Shown: positions 45,213 to 53,252 of the stretch, piece by piece
How the letters are laid out: every line of letters begins with the position of its first letter
How positions within the stretch are numbered: the first letter of the stretch is position 1
From: Rhodocyclaceae bacterium
GTDB lineage: Bacteria > Pseudomonadota > Gammaproteobacteria > Burkholderiales > Rhodocyclaceae
Reading direction: 5' to 3'
Length of the DNA stretch: 64,000 bases
NCBI GenBank assembly: GCA_023383815.1
Contig: JAHDYG010000005.1
Coordinates: 113,765-177,764, forward strand
Made by a program: the position numbers and the translations under genes
Notes under the pieces: model-generated
The model's database searches: none
What the model was told of the DNA's origin: nothing
Seen by the model: the letters and a program-made list of their open reading frames with translations, nothing else

Positions 45213-45893
45213 CTACATGCCGAGCGACTTCAGCAGATCGTCGTGATCGCTGCCACCCGCGACGGCCTCCGGTTCGCGGGAGGCCGCATTGGCCTGCTCG
45301 AACACATCGTCGGGGTGCGTTTCCTGGCACTCGAAGTCGTTGAGGCGGATGAACTCGGTGCGGTCCATCGCCAGTTCGAGGTAGAAGAGGTGGTTGCGCC
45401 CGGTGTAGAACGTCACGCGGCGCGCTTCGGGCTTGTCGAGGTTGGTGTCCACGCTCAGCATGACCTGCTTCGTGAGCGCCATCATCTTCGGCTGGTTCTG
45501 CGTGATGTGCGTCTGCAGCTCGCGTGCGACCTTGCCGGTGAAATCACCGACGATCTGGTTCATCAACTCGCCCATGACGTTGCCGACTTCGTCCGACGTG
45601 AAGGAGCCCGCCAGTTCCGAGCGCGACATGCCCATATTGAGCATGTAGGTCTCGTACAGCTCCATCGCCGCGGGGGCCGAGAAGTTGATCACGACGAGCC
45701 CGGAAAAGCCGCCGTCGAACAGCACGAAACAGCCGATGTCCGGCTTCAGGCAGGTCTTGCTGATGCGCTGGACCATACCCGAGTAGCGGATCTGGCTGTT
45801 CGTTGCCACCGTCAGCACCTTGGCTACGGAATCACACAGGCTGCGGAGGATGTCTTCGGTGCCGAACACCACGGTTTCTTCTTTCGGGCTCAT
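45213..45893 (-). CDS. DUF3334 (CheX-like) protein
   Basis: A 226-residue cytoplasmic protein. SRSELAGSFTSDEVGNVMGELMNQIVGDFTGKVARELQTHITQNQP is the diagnostic DUF3334 block and resembles the CheX/CheC phosphatase core (ExxN-like EVGNVMGELMNQ). The family may act in chemotaxis-type signalling. It is convergent with cueR and has no partners nearby. Confidence 0.85.
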   Translation of the reverse strand: MSPKEETVVFGTEDILRSLCDSVAKVLTVATNSQIRYSGMVQRISKTCLKPDIGCFVLFDGGFSGLVVINFSAPAAMELYETYMLNMGMSRSELAGSFTSDEVGNVMGELMNQIVGDFTGKVARELQTHITQNQPKMMALTKQVMLSVDTNLDKPEARRVTFYTGRNHLFYLELAMDRTEFIRLNDFECQETHPDDVFEQANAASREPEAVAGGSDHDDLLKSLGM

Positions 45894-46071
45894 GATCTTG
45901 GAGGGTCCATGCCAGTGGAAGGGTCGGGGTCTACGTATAGCACAGCGGCCCCTGAAACACGCAGGCCAACGATCGATTCACGCCCTGATGCCGGAAAGGT
46001 GCCTCCCGGATGGTGGTCACAGTGCGCCTCGGCTACAATTCCTACCAGGTATTACCGGACAGGAGCCGGAT

Positions 46072-46305
46072 ATGGACACGACTACGGTCACCAGCAAAGG
46101 GCAGGTCACGATCCCGCAATCCCTTCGACGCGAATTGGGGATCCGGCGCGGCAGCAAGATCGCATTCGAGATCGTCGACGATCACGTGGAGATGAGGGTG
46201 ATCCACTCCTCGACCCCTGTTTCCGCGAGTGGATTCGGCATGCTCCGTAGCAAGAAGCCCGCTGTGCCGGCCGATCTCGACCCGGCGGAATTGGTACAGC
46301 CGTGA
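46072..46305 (+). CDS. vapB: AbrB/VapB-type antitoxin
   Basis: A 77-residue protein with a SpoVT/AbrB DNA-binding domain at its start (TTVTSKGQVTIPQSLRRELG, then RRGSKIAFEIV) and a short C-terminal part that would bind the toxin. ATG 46072 is the natural start after AGGAG; the longer frame from 45820 is not family-like. It overlaps the toxin gene by 4 bp. Confidence 0.88.
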   Translation: MDTTTVTSKGQVTIPQSLRRELGIRRGSKIAFEIVDDHVEMRVIHSSTPVSASGFGMLRSKKPAVPADLDPAELVQP

Positions 46306-46718
46306 TCGGACTCGACACCAACGTGCTGGCGCGCTACTACGTACAGGATGACAGCGATGCGGAAGCCGGGCAGCAGCATGAAGCGGCCCGGCGCCTCATG
46401 GAATCCGGCGAACCACTGATGGTCTGCAAGACCGTTCTGCTCGAGTTCGAATGGGTTCTGCGTGGCTACTATCGATTTCCCGCGAGCGGAGTCGCCGGCG
46501 CAATCGGGCACTTGCTGTCACTTCCCCACGTGACGATCGAGGATCGCAATCTTGTCGCACAGGCCTGCTCACACGCCGCTGCAGGCCTCGATTTTGCCGA
46601 CGCGCTTCATCTGGCGAGTTACCGCGACTGCGAAAGCGTCGCCTCGTTCGACGACCGGAGGTTCGCTCGCAGGGCTGCGAGAATGAACCTCGCGCCGCGC
46701 GTGACGATTCCACGCTGA
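46302..46718 (+). CDS. vapC: PIN-domain VapC-type toxin
   Basis: A 138-residue PIN nuclease. Acidic residues at the expected places are Asp5 (MIGLDTNVLARY), Glu in LLEFEWVL and Asp in DFADALHLA, with a last Asp in FDDRRFAR. Family length is usual. Together with the AbrB-type gene it forms a type II toxin-antitoxin pair. Confidence 0.9.
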   Translation: MIGLDTNVLARYYVQDDSDAEAGQQHEAARRLMESGEPLMVCKTVLLEFEWVLRGYYRFPASGVAGAIGHLLSLPHVTIEDRNLVAQACSHAAAGLDFADALHLASYRDCESVASFDDRRFARRAARMNLAPRVTIPR

Positions 46719-46775
46719 AGCCGGAGTCCCACGCACGGACTGCGCAGCCAACAGTCCCAGCAGAACCCGGGCGGT

Positions 46776-48953
46776 TCAGTGCGCGCGACGTCCGGAGGAC
46801 GAACCCGCGCGCCGCTTGTCCGGACAGGGTGCACGAACCTTTCCGTGCCTTGCTTTCTTCTCGCAAGCGCCCGCCACCATACCGGCCGGCTGATGCCGCG
46901 GCACGAGTTGCCCCGGGCGGTTGCCGATCAGGTCGGCGCGGCCCATCGCCGTGAGCCCCTCGCGGATCAGCGGCCAGTTCTCCGGATCGTGCCAGCGCAA
47001 CAGTGCCTTGTGGAACTTGCGGATGCGGCCCGCACGAGCCGTTTCGACGGTCTCGGAGTCGGCCGACACCTTGCGCAGCGGGTTCTTGCGGCTGTGGTAC
47101 ATCGCCGTCGCGAGCGCCATCGGCGTGGGCAGGAAAGTCTGCACCTGATCGAGGCGAAACCCGTTGGCCTTGAGCCACAAGGCCAGGTTGACCATGTCCT
47201 CGTCGGTCGTACCGGGATGGGCGGCGATGAAGTACGGCACGAGATGCTGCTTCTTGCCGGCCTTCTTCGAGAACCTCTCGAACATCTCGCGGAACCGCTC
47301 GTAGCTGCCGATGCCCGGTTTCATCATCTTGGCGAGCGTACCCTCTTCCGTGTGCTCGGGGGCGATCTTCAGGAGGCCGCTGACGTGGTGGGTGACGAGT
47401 TCCTCGACGTATTCGGGCGAGCGCACCGCGAGGTCGTAACGCAGCCCCGAGCCGATCGTGATCCGCTTGACCCCGGGAATCGCACGCGCCTTGCGGTACA
47501 GCGAGATCAGCGGCGCATGGTCGGTATTCATGTTCGGGCAGATGTCCGGATACACGCACGACAGGCGCCGGCAGGCGGCTTCGATGGCGGGATCCTTGCA
47601 CGCCATGCGGTACATGTTCGCGGTCGGCCCGCCCAGATCGGTGATGTGCCCCCTGAACCCGGGCGTGCGATCGCGGATCTCCTCGATCTCGCGCAGGATC
47701 GAGGCCTCGGAGCGGCTCTGGATGATGCGGCCCTCATGCTCGGTGATCGAACAGAAGGTGCAGCCGCCGAAGCAGCCGCGCATGATGTTGATCGAGAACC
47801 GGATCATCTCCCACGCCGGGATGCGCGCATCGCCGTAGGCCGGATGCGGGCTGCGCGCATAGGGCAGGCCATAGACGAAATCCATCTCTTCGGTGGTCAG
47901 CGGGATCGGCGGCGGGTTGAGCCAGACGTCCTGCCGGCCCGGCCCCTCGCCGTGCGCCTGCACGAGCGCGCGCGCGTTGCCGGGGTTCGATTCGAGGTGG
48001 AACACGCGCGAGGCGTGGGCGTAGAGGACCGGGTCGGCCACGACCGCATCAAACGACGGCAGGCGGATCACGGTCTTCGCCCGCTGCGCACGCCGTTCGG
48101 CTGCACGCTCGCGGGCGGAGACGATGCGCACCGGTTGCGCCGTGTCGGCCGCGCCGGCCGACGCGACGGGCGCGGGGGCGGTCGCCTCCATCGCGTAGGG
48201 ATCGGGATGCGGAGCGAGCGGGCCGGGCCGGTCGAGATCGCGGCTGTCGACCTCGCTCCACGCCTCGTCCGGCAGCCAGCCGGGCTTGACGCGCATCGCG
48301 GTGCCGCGCAGGTCGCGGATCGACTCGATCGGCTCGCCGGCCGCCAGCCGGTGCGCCAGCGCGACCAGCGCGCGCTCGGCATTTCCGAAGATCAGCAGGT
48401 CGGCCTTGGAATCGACCAGCACCGAACGGCGCACCTTGTCCGACCAGTAGTCGTAATGCGCGATGCGGCGCAGGCTCGCCTCGATGCTGCCGATGACGAT
48501 GGGGACGCCGGCAAACGCCTCGCGCGCTCGCTGTGCATACACGGTGACCGCGCGGTCGGGCCGCTTGCCGGCCTCGGCATTCGGCGTGTAGGCATCCTCG
48601 GAGCGGATCTTGCGGTCCGAGGTGTAGCGGTTGACCAGCGAATCCATGTTGCCGGCGGTGATGCCGAAGAAGAGCCGCGGGCGGCCCAGCGCGCGGAACG
48701 GCTCGGCGCTCTTCCAGTCGGGCTGGCTCAGGATGCCGACACGAAAGCCCTGCGCTTCGAGAAGCCGCCCAACCAGCGCCATGCCGAAGCTCGGGTGGTC
48801 GATGTAGGCGTCACCGGTCACCAGCACGACATCGCACTGATCCCATCCGAGCGCATCCATCCCCGCACGGGACATCGGGAGGAAGGGTGCCGGGGACGCC
48901 GGGGCGCGGGCGCGCGCAAAGATCGGTTCGGGAGCAGTCATGATGGCGGGCAT
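46776..48953 (-). CDS. ygiQ: YgiQ-family radical SAM protein
   Basis: A 725-residue radical SAM enzyme. The iron-sulfur motif is [17 protein letters not shown] (CxxxCxxC) near the middle, preceded by the YgiQ N-terminal domain ([24 protein letters not shown]) and followed by [20 protein letters not shown]. Length is close to E. coli YgiQ (about 740). The start is ATG 48953 or 48941; both fit. The C-terminal tail after about residue 670 is low-complexity and basic. Confidence 0.93.
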   Translation of the reverse strand: MPAIMTAPEPIFARARAPASPAPFLPMSRAGMDALGWDQCDVVLVTGDAYIDHPSFGMALVGRLLEAQGFRVGILSQPDWKSAEPFRALGRPRLFFGITAGNMDSLVNRYTSDRKIRSEDAYTPNAEAGKRPDRAVTVYAQRAREAFAGVPIVIGSIEASLRRIAHYDYWSDKVRRSVLVDSKADLLIFGNAERALVALAHRLAAGEPIESIRDLRGTAMRVKPGWLPDEAWSEVDSRDLDRPGPLAPHPDPYAMEATAPAPVASAGAADTAQPVRIVSARERAAERRAQRAKTVIRLPSFDAVVADPVLYAHASRVFHLESNPGNARALVQAHGEGPGRQDVWLNPPPIPLTTEEMDFVYGLPYARSPHPAYGDARIPAWEMIRFSINIMRGCFGGCTFCSITEHEGRIIQSRSEASILREIEEIRDRTPGFRGHITDLGGPTANMYRMACKDPAIEAACRRLSCVYPDICPNMNTDHAPLISLYRKARAIPGVKRITIGSGLRYDLAVRSPEYVEELVTHHVSGLLKIAPEHTEEGTLAKMMKPGIGSYERFREMFERFSKKAGKKQHLVPYFIAAHPGTTDEDMVNLALWLKANGFRLDQVQTFLPTPMALATAMYHSRKNPLRKVSADSETVETARAGRIRKFHKALLRWHDPENWPLIREGLTAMGRADLIGNRPGQLVPRHQPAGMVAGACEKKARHGKVRAPCPDKRRAGSSSGRRAH

Positions 48954-48982
48954 TGTACGCCCCCGCGCCGGCCCGAATGATT

Positions 48983-49678
48983 TCAGCGGTGCAGGCGGTA
49001 GGGCTCCTCGAACGGCAGGAAGTCGTTCTCGGCGCGCGCATCGCGGATCCAGTCCGCCACGCCGGGCAGCTCCCGCACCCGTTTGACGTAGGTCGCGACA
49101 TCCTCCGGCAAGGGCACGTGGTAGGTCGTGAAGCGCATGCACACCGGAGCGTAGAACGCGTCGGCGATCGAGAACTCGCCGAACAGCATCGGCCCGCCCG
49201 AGCGGCGCAGCAGTCCGGACCACATCTCGATGATGCGTTCGACGTCGGCGCGTACGGCGGGCTGGTCGCGCAGGACGAGCCGGCCGACATCCGGCAGCGA
49301 GGCCTCGATGTTCATGATGAAATGCTGGCGCATGGCGCCAAACCCCGAGTGCATCTCGGCACAGATGCTGCGTGCCCGCGCACGGGCCGCGACGTCGGCC
49401 GGCCACAGGTGCTTGTCCGGGTGGCGCTCGGCGAGGTATTCGCAGATCGCGAGCGTATCCCAGATCACCAGCCCGCCCAGATGCCCGTCGGTCAGCACCG
49501 GCACCTTTCCGGTCGGACTGAGCGCCGACGCCGTGCGTTTGAATTGTGAATCCGCCTCGAACGAATCGAAGCGGATCATGTGTTCATGAAACGGGATCCC
49601 CGTCTGCCGCATCAGCACCCACGGGCGCATCGACCAGGACGAATAGTTCTTGTTGCCGATGTAGAGCGAAAGGGCCAC
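48983..49678 (-). CDS. Glutathione S-transferase family protein
   Basis: A 231-residue GST. The N-terminal thioredoxin-like domain begins [23 protein letters not shown] and includes the GKVPVLTDG cis-Pro loop and the Glu/Asp-Ser-like [12 protein letters not shown]. The C-terminal helical domain has [11 protein letters not shown]. No clear regulatory link to the neighbours. Confidence 0.9.
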   Translation of the reverse strand: MALSLYIGNKNYSSWSMRPWVLMRQTGIPFHEHMIRFDSFEADSQFKRTASALSPTGKVPVLTDGHLGGLVIWDTLAICEYLAERHPDKHLWPADVAARARARSICAEMHSGFGAMRQHFIMNIEASLPDVGRLVLRDQPAVRADVERIIEMWSGLLRRSGGPMLFGEFSIADAFYAPVCMRFTTYHVPLPEDVATYVKRVRELPGVADWIRDARAENDFLPFEEPYRLHR

Positions 49679-49739
49679 GAGCCGACTCCTGTTCTTCGAC
49701 GAAATCCGGATACCGTCGGCACCGAGCCCCGCTGCGGAT

Positions 49740-50723
49740 TCAGTTGCCGACCACGCTCGTCAATAATGCCCTGAAACCGGTCAGTTCGGAATTGGCCCCG
49801 ACCGGACACTGGCGGTCCATCGCCTGCCGGACGCCGCGCAGCATCCACGGGTTGTTGTCGGCGGACCACTGCTCGTTCTCGGGCCAGTTGTCGGGCGTGC
49901 GGCCGCGCGCCATGGCAGCAAGCGGATCGAGCGACTGGAATTCCTCGAGAACCGCCTTGATGAAGCCTCCGCCGCACATCGGTGCGGCGCCGCGGAAATA
50001 CATGCCGTCCCAGGACGCTACACAGCCCGGATCGCACAGGGCCATCAGGCGATTCCAGAAGCGCGACGCGCTGTAGGTGCGCGTGAGCAGCCGGTCGATC
50101 TCGCCGCGGTCGGCCGGCAGCGGTTCGGTGAGGTACGGTTCATTCCCGAACGCGCCCTCTACGCTGCGCGCCATGCCTTCGAGAAACCATGCATTCTTGA
50201 AGTACGTGTAGGCGTACTGGTAGGTGTGGAAAACCTCATGCTGCGGCGTCACGCCCGGCGGACTCCAGTCGGTCGAGATGCTGATCGTCATCGCCGGCGC
50301 CCAGTCCTTGAACTTGCGATAGCGGTAGGTGACGATCTCGTCGCCGGTCGAACCCTTCTTGTCTTCCATGCGCAGCATGTGGACGTCGACATAGCGCATG
50401 CCCTGCGGCTGATAGCGGCGTGTGAACGCAGGCGGCGTGAGTCCGATCTCCTGCGCGTAGTACCGGTCGGCCGCCTGCATCTGCGCCCCGATCTGCGTAA
50501 CCAGGGCGGCCGCGGCGCTGCTCTGGCCGGATCTTCCGCCACCTGAACCGGGATTGAGCGCGTGTTCGCCGCGCAGGGTGTAATGGATGCGGAACCCGTC
50601 CTGGACGTGCCGCTGATCGAGCGCCTCGCGCTCGCTTTTCCAGTCGGCCCACGCTCCGCCTGCCAGCCCCAGAAGGCCCAGTGCGAGGGCCATCGACAGC
50701 CCCTTGCGTGCAAGTCGGTTCAT
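49740..50723 (-). CDS. Secreted gluzincin-like metallopeptidase
   Basis: A 327-residue protein with a signal peptide (GLSMALALGLLGLAGGAWA). A zinc motif HEVFH (in TPQHEVFHTYQYAY) is followed 15 residues later by WFLEGMA, giving the HExxH...E pattern of peptidase family MA enzymes. Four Cys are present, consistent with a periplasmic or secreted protein. ATG 50723 has GAGGAGG upstream. It lies 59 bp after the last synthetase-like gene on the same strand; whether it belongs to that operon is unclear. Confidence 0.8.
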   Translation of the reverse strand: MNRLARKGLSMALALGLLGLAGGAWADWKSEREALDQRHVQDGFRIHYTLRGEHALNPGSGGGRSGQSSAAAALVTQIGAQMQAADRYYAQEIGLTPPAFTRRYQPQGMRYVDVHMLRMEDKKGSTGDEIVTYRYRKFKDWAPAMTISISTDWSPPGVTPQHEVFHTYQYAYTYFKNAWFLEGMARSVEGAFGNEPYLTEPLPADRGEIDRLLTRTYSASRFWNRLMALCDPGCVASWDGMYFRGAAPMCGGGFIKAVLEEFQSLDPLAAMARGRTPDNWPENEQWSADNNPWMLRGVRQAMDRQCPVGANSELTGFRALLTSVVGN

Positions 50724-50768
50724 CGCGCACCTCCTCATTGAAGAACGAGCACACCATTCTGCGCCTGC

Positions 50769-50798
50769 GTGCCGGAACTGGTTCACTCGCTCCGGCAC
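50769..50798 (-). terminator. Hairpin at the 3' end of the synthetase-like operon
   Basis: GTGCCGGA-N14-TCCGGCAC, an 8-bp perfect stem overlapping the stop codon at 50783-50785. No T-tract follows on the minus strand, so it may be a weak or Rho-dependent end, or an mRNA-stabilising hairpin. Confidence 0.35.
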
Positions 50799-53242
50799 GA
50801 GGATGTAACAGTTTTTCGTGCAGACTCGAACCCGGCCTGCGGCGCATCGCACACGAGCACCGGATGCCAGCGCGGCAGATCGTCCGGCAAGAGCGGCGCC
50901 ACCACCGCCGAAGCCCCGCGCTCGAACGCCTCGCGTACCGCAGCCTCCAGCCCCGCCACCGCCTCCAGTTCGTCGGCCGGCCCATCGATCACCGCCACCG
51001 CGCCCGCCTCCACGCGCTCGAGCCCGCACACCAGCGGCCCCGCCCGCCAGCCCGGACCGGGCCGCTGGATCCACGCCCCGTCGAATGCCTGTTCCAGCGC
51101 ATCGCGCGACCACAGGGCCGCTGGCACTTCGCCGCGCGCCCGCTCGGCAAGCGTCGGCACCCGGGCCCCGCGCTCGCCGCGCAACAAGGCCGCCACCGCC
51201 TCCGCTGCCATGCCTGCGCCCACCAGCGCCGCAGCCGCAAACGCGTCCTCGCGCACACGCGCTCCGCCAAGCTCGTAGCGCCCGAGCACCGTCCGCTGAG
51301 TGCCCACGCGCAGCACCAGCGCAGGGCCCGCCGCGTCCGCCTCGAACCCGACCGCAAAGCCCCCCGCTTCCAGATGCGCGGCCAGCCCCGCAGGCGCGCC
51401 CGCTTCGCTCCACACCCAACCGACCTGCGTGGCCGCCAGCCGGCTCGTGTGCGCGCGCAACCGCGCCTGTGCCGCGTCGATCACGACCACGCTCGACAGC
51501 CACACCACCAGATCCAGCACCCGCTCCGCGGCCGAGCCGTCGAGCAGCACTTCTTCCAGCACCGAAGTGTCCCCGCCCGCATCGGTGATCACCCCCACCG
51601 CGTAGCGCTCGACCATGCTCCCTTCCCCGGCCAGCGCCTTCAGCGACTGCTCCACCACCACCGCATCCACGTCCGGAAGACTGAACAGCCGCTCGGCCGC
51701 GCGCTGCGCGCCCGGCTCGGTGAACACGCGCCCGTCGACCGCGGCCTCATTCCCGCAAAGCCGCCCCGTGCAGTGGCCGCTCTGCTCCAGCCGCGCCGAC
51801 AGGCTCCGCGCCACCCCCTCACCCCCTTCGCCCGCGACCAGAAAGCGCGGCACCAGCCCCGGGGACCGGGCCGGATGCACCGAACGAACGAGATGCCTGG
51901 AAACGTCGCGTGGCTTGCCCTGGTTGGGCATCACATGGAGGCTGAAGCCCGGCCCCTTGTTCACTTCGATGACCGCGCCGACGCCTTCGCGCCACGAGCG
52001 ACCGATGTCCGGCGTCATGAAATCGATCCCCGCGACATCGAGCAGGCACGCCCGAGCGGCCGCCTCGGCCATTGCGCGGTTGTCCGGGTGCACGCGATCG
52101 GTGACATCCACCGTCGTGCCGCCAAGCGAGTGGCTCGCCACCCGCCGCAGACGAAACCTCCGGCCCTTGTCCGGCACGCTGTCCGGCGCAAGCCCCAGGG
52201 TCGCGAGCGTTGCGCGCATTTCTGCATCGAGGTTCAGGACGTACAACCACATGCCATCGCGCCGATCCTGCCGGTTGGCGTCGGCGATCAATTGCCGCAC
52301 CGTCTTGCTCCCGTCGCCGACGAGGTACGGCGGCACACGGCGGACCGCGGCGACGAAGCGGCCGCCGATCACGAGCAGGCGGTGGTCGGCACCGCGGATG
52401 AAGCGCTCGACCACGATTTCGCTGCCGAACGGCCGCGCCGCCGCGTATGCGCGCCGCACCGCCGCAACACTGCGCAGGTTGACCGTCACGCCCTTGCCCT
52501 TCATGCCTTGCTGGGGCTTCACGACGACTGGCCAGCCGATGTGCAGCGCTGCCTCGACCGCTGCCTCGACGGTACCGGCCGTCGCCTGCCGTGGCACGGG
52601 AACCGCGCAGGCTGCGAGCCGGCGTACGGTCAGCCGCTTGTCGCTGCAAAGGTCTCCGCCGACCCGCGAGGTCCGTCCCGTCACGGTCGGCGAGGTCAGG
52701 CTGGCATGCCGGCCGTCGCCGAGATAGTGCTGCTGCGGCCCGTCGTACCAGACCGGAACACCCAGCCGTGCAGCGGCACTGCGCCGGTGATTGCTGAAAA
52801 AATCGAGCAGGACGAAACGGAGCCGGTTGCGGTGGTTCTCACGCACTGCGTCGAAACTGCCCGGCATGGCGCTGCCGGCAGCCTCGTCGACGAGCGCACA
52901 GAGGCATTCGGCGAGCGGCGGCGCGATCGACTCACGCAGGACCTCCACGACCACCTCCCACCAGCCACTGTCGAGCCGGCGCACCATGCTGCGTGACACC
53001 GGATGGTAGTGGGCTCCTTGCAGCGCCAGTGCAAGGCGCGCGAACAACGCTCCCGCCGACTGCGGAGGGGGTTCACCCGCCGGCACGACGCGTGCGCCGA
53101 GCAGGCGTTGCGCGCGCAGGAAGACCGCCGCAGGATCCCTTGTGACCGTCGGTGACGCGGCGACCACCCAGCGCACCGCACGATGGCCGCAGGCCGGGTT
53201 CGGGCCGCTGTAGTAGCGGCTGGCGAGAATCGCGCTGCGCAC
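50783..53242 (-). CDS. Cyanophycin-synthetase-like ATP-grasp protein 1
   Basis: An 819-residue protein. I start it at GTG 53242, just after the previous gene's stop, with GGCGGA upstream; its first residues (RSAILASRYYSGPN) then align with the starts of the two sister genes. The ATP-grasp part has GWPVVVKPQQGMKGKGVTVN, HRLLVIGGRFVAAVRRVPP, GTTVDVTD and VIEVNKGPGFSLHVMP, all CphA signatures. The Mur-ligase-like half has lost the P-loop (VAGEGGEGVA where CphA has TGTNGKT). Codons from about residue 440 almost to the end lie in a 1,091-bp repeat shared with protein 2; the last 15 residues are unique. Confidence 0.87.
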   Translation of the reverse strand: MRSAILASRYYSGPNPACGHRAVRWVVAASPTVTRDPAAVFLRAQRLLGARVVPAGEPPPQSAGALFARLALALQGAHYHPVSRSMVRRLDSGWWEVVVEVLRESIAPPLAECLCALVDEAAGSAMPGSFDAVRENHRNRLRFVLLDFFSNHRRSAAARLGVPVWYDGPQQHYLGDGRHASLTSPTVTGRTSRVGGDLCSDKRLTVRRLAACAVPVPRQATAGTVEAAVEAALHIGWPVVVKPQQGMKGKGVTVNLRSVAAVRRAYAAARPFGSEIVVERFIRGADHRLLVIGGRFVAAVRRVPPYLVGDGSKTVRQLIADANRQDRRDGMWLYVLNLDAEMRATLATLGLAPDSVPDKGRRFRLRRVASHSLGGTTVDVTDRVHPDNRAMAEAAARACLLDVAGIDFMTPDIGRSWREGVGAVIEVNKGPGFSLHVMPNQGKPRDVSRHLVRSVHPARSPGLVPRFLVAGEGGEGVARSLSARLEQSGHCTGRLCGNEAAVDGRVFTEPGAQRAAERLFSLPDVDAVVVEQSLKALAGEGSMVERYAVGVITDAGGDTSVLEEVLLDGSAAERVLDLVVWLSSVVVIDAAQARLRAHTSRLAATQVGWVWSEAGAPAGLAAHLEAGGFAVGFEADAAGPALVLRVGTQRTVLGRYELGGARVREDAFAAAALVGAGMAAEAVAALLRGERGARVPTLAERARGEVPAALWSRDALEQAFDGAWIQRPGPGWRAGPLVCGLERVEAGAVAVIDGPADELEAVAGLEAAVREAFERGASAVVAPLLPDDLPRWHPVLVCDAPQAGFESARKTVTSSCRSE
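50831..51921 (-). repeat. 1,091-bp direct repeat, copy 1
   Basis: This stretch, encoding the Mur-like half of synthetase-like protein 1, matches 53316-54406 base for base at every point I compared, with a constant offset of 2,485 bp. Open frames on the other strand within both copies are also identical. Both ends are abrupt. Confidence 0.9.
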
Positions 53243-53252
53243 GGCTCCGCCC

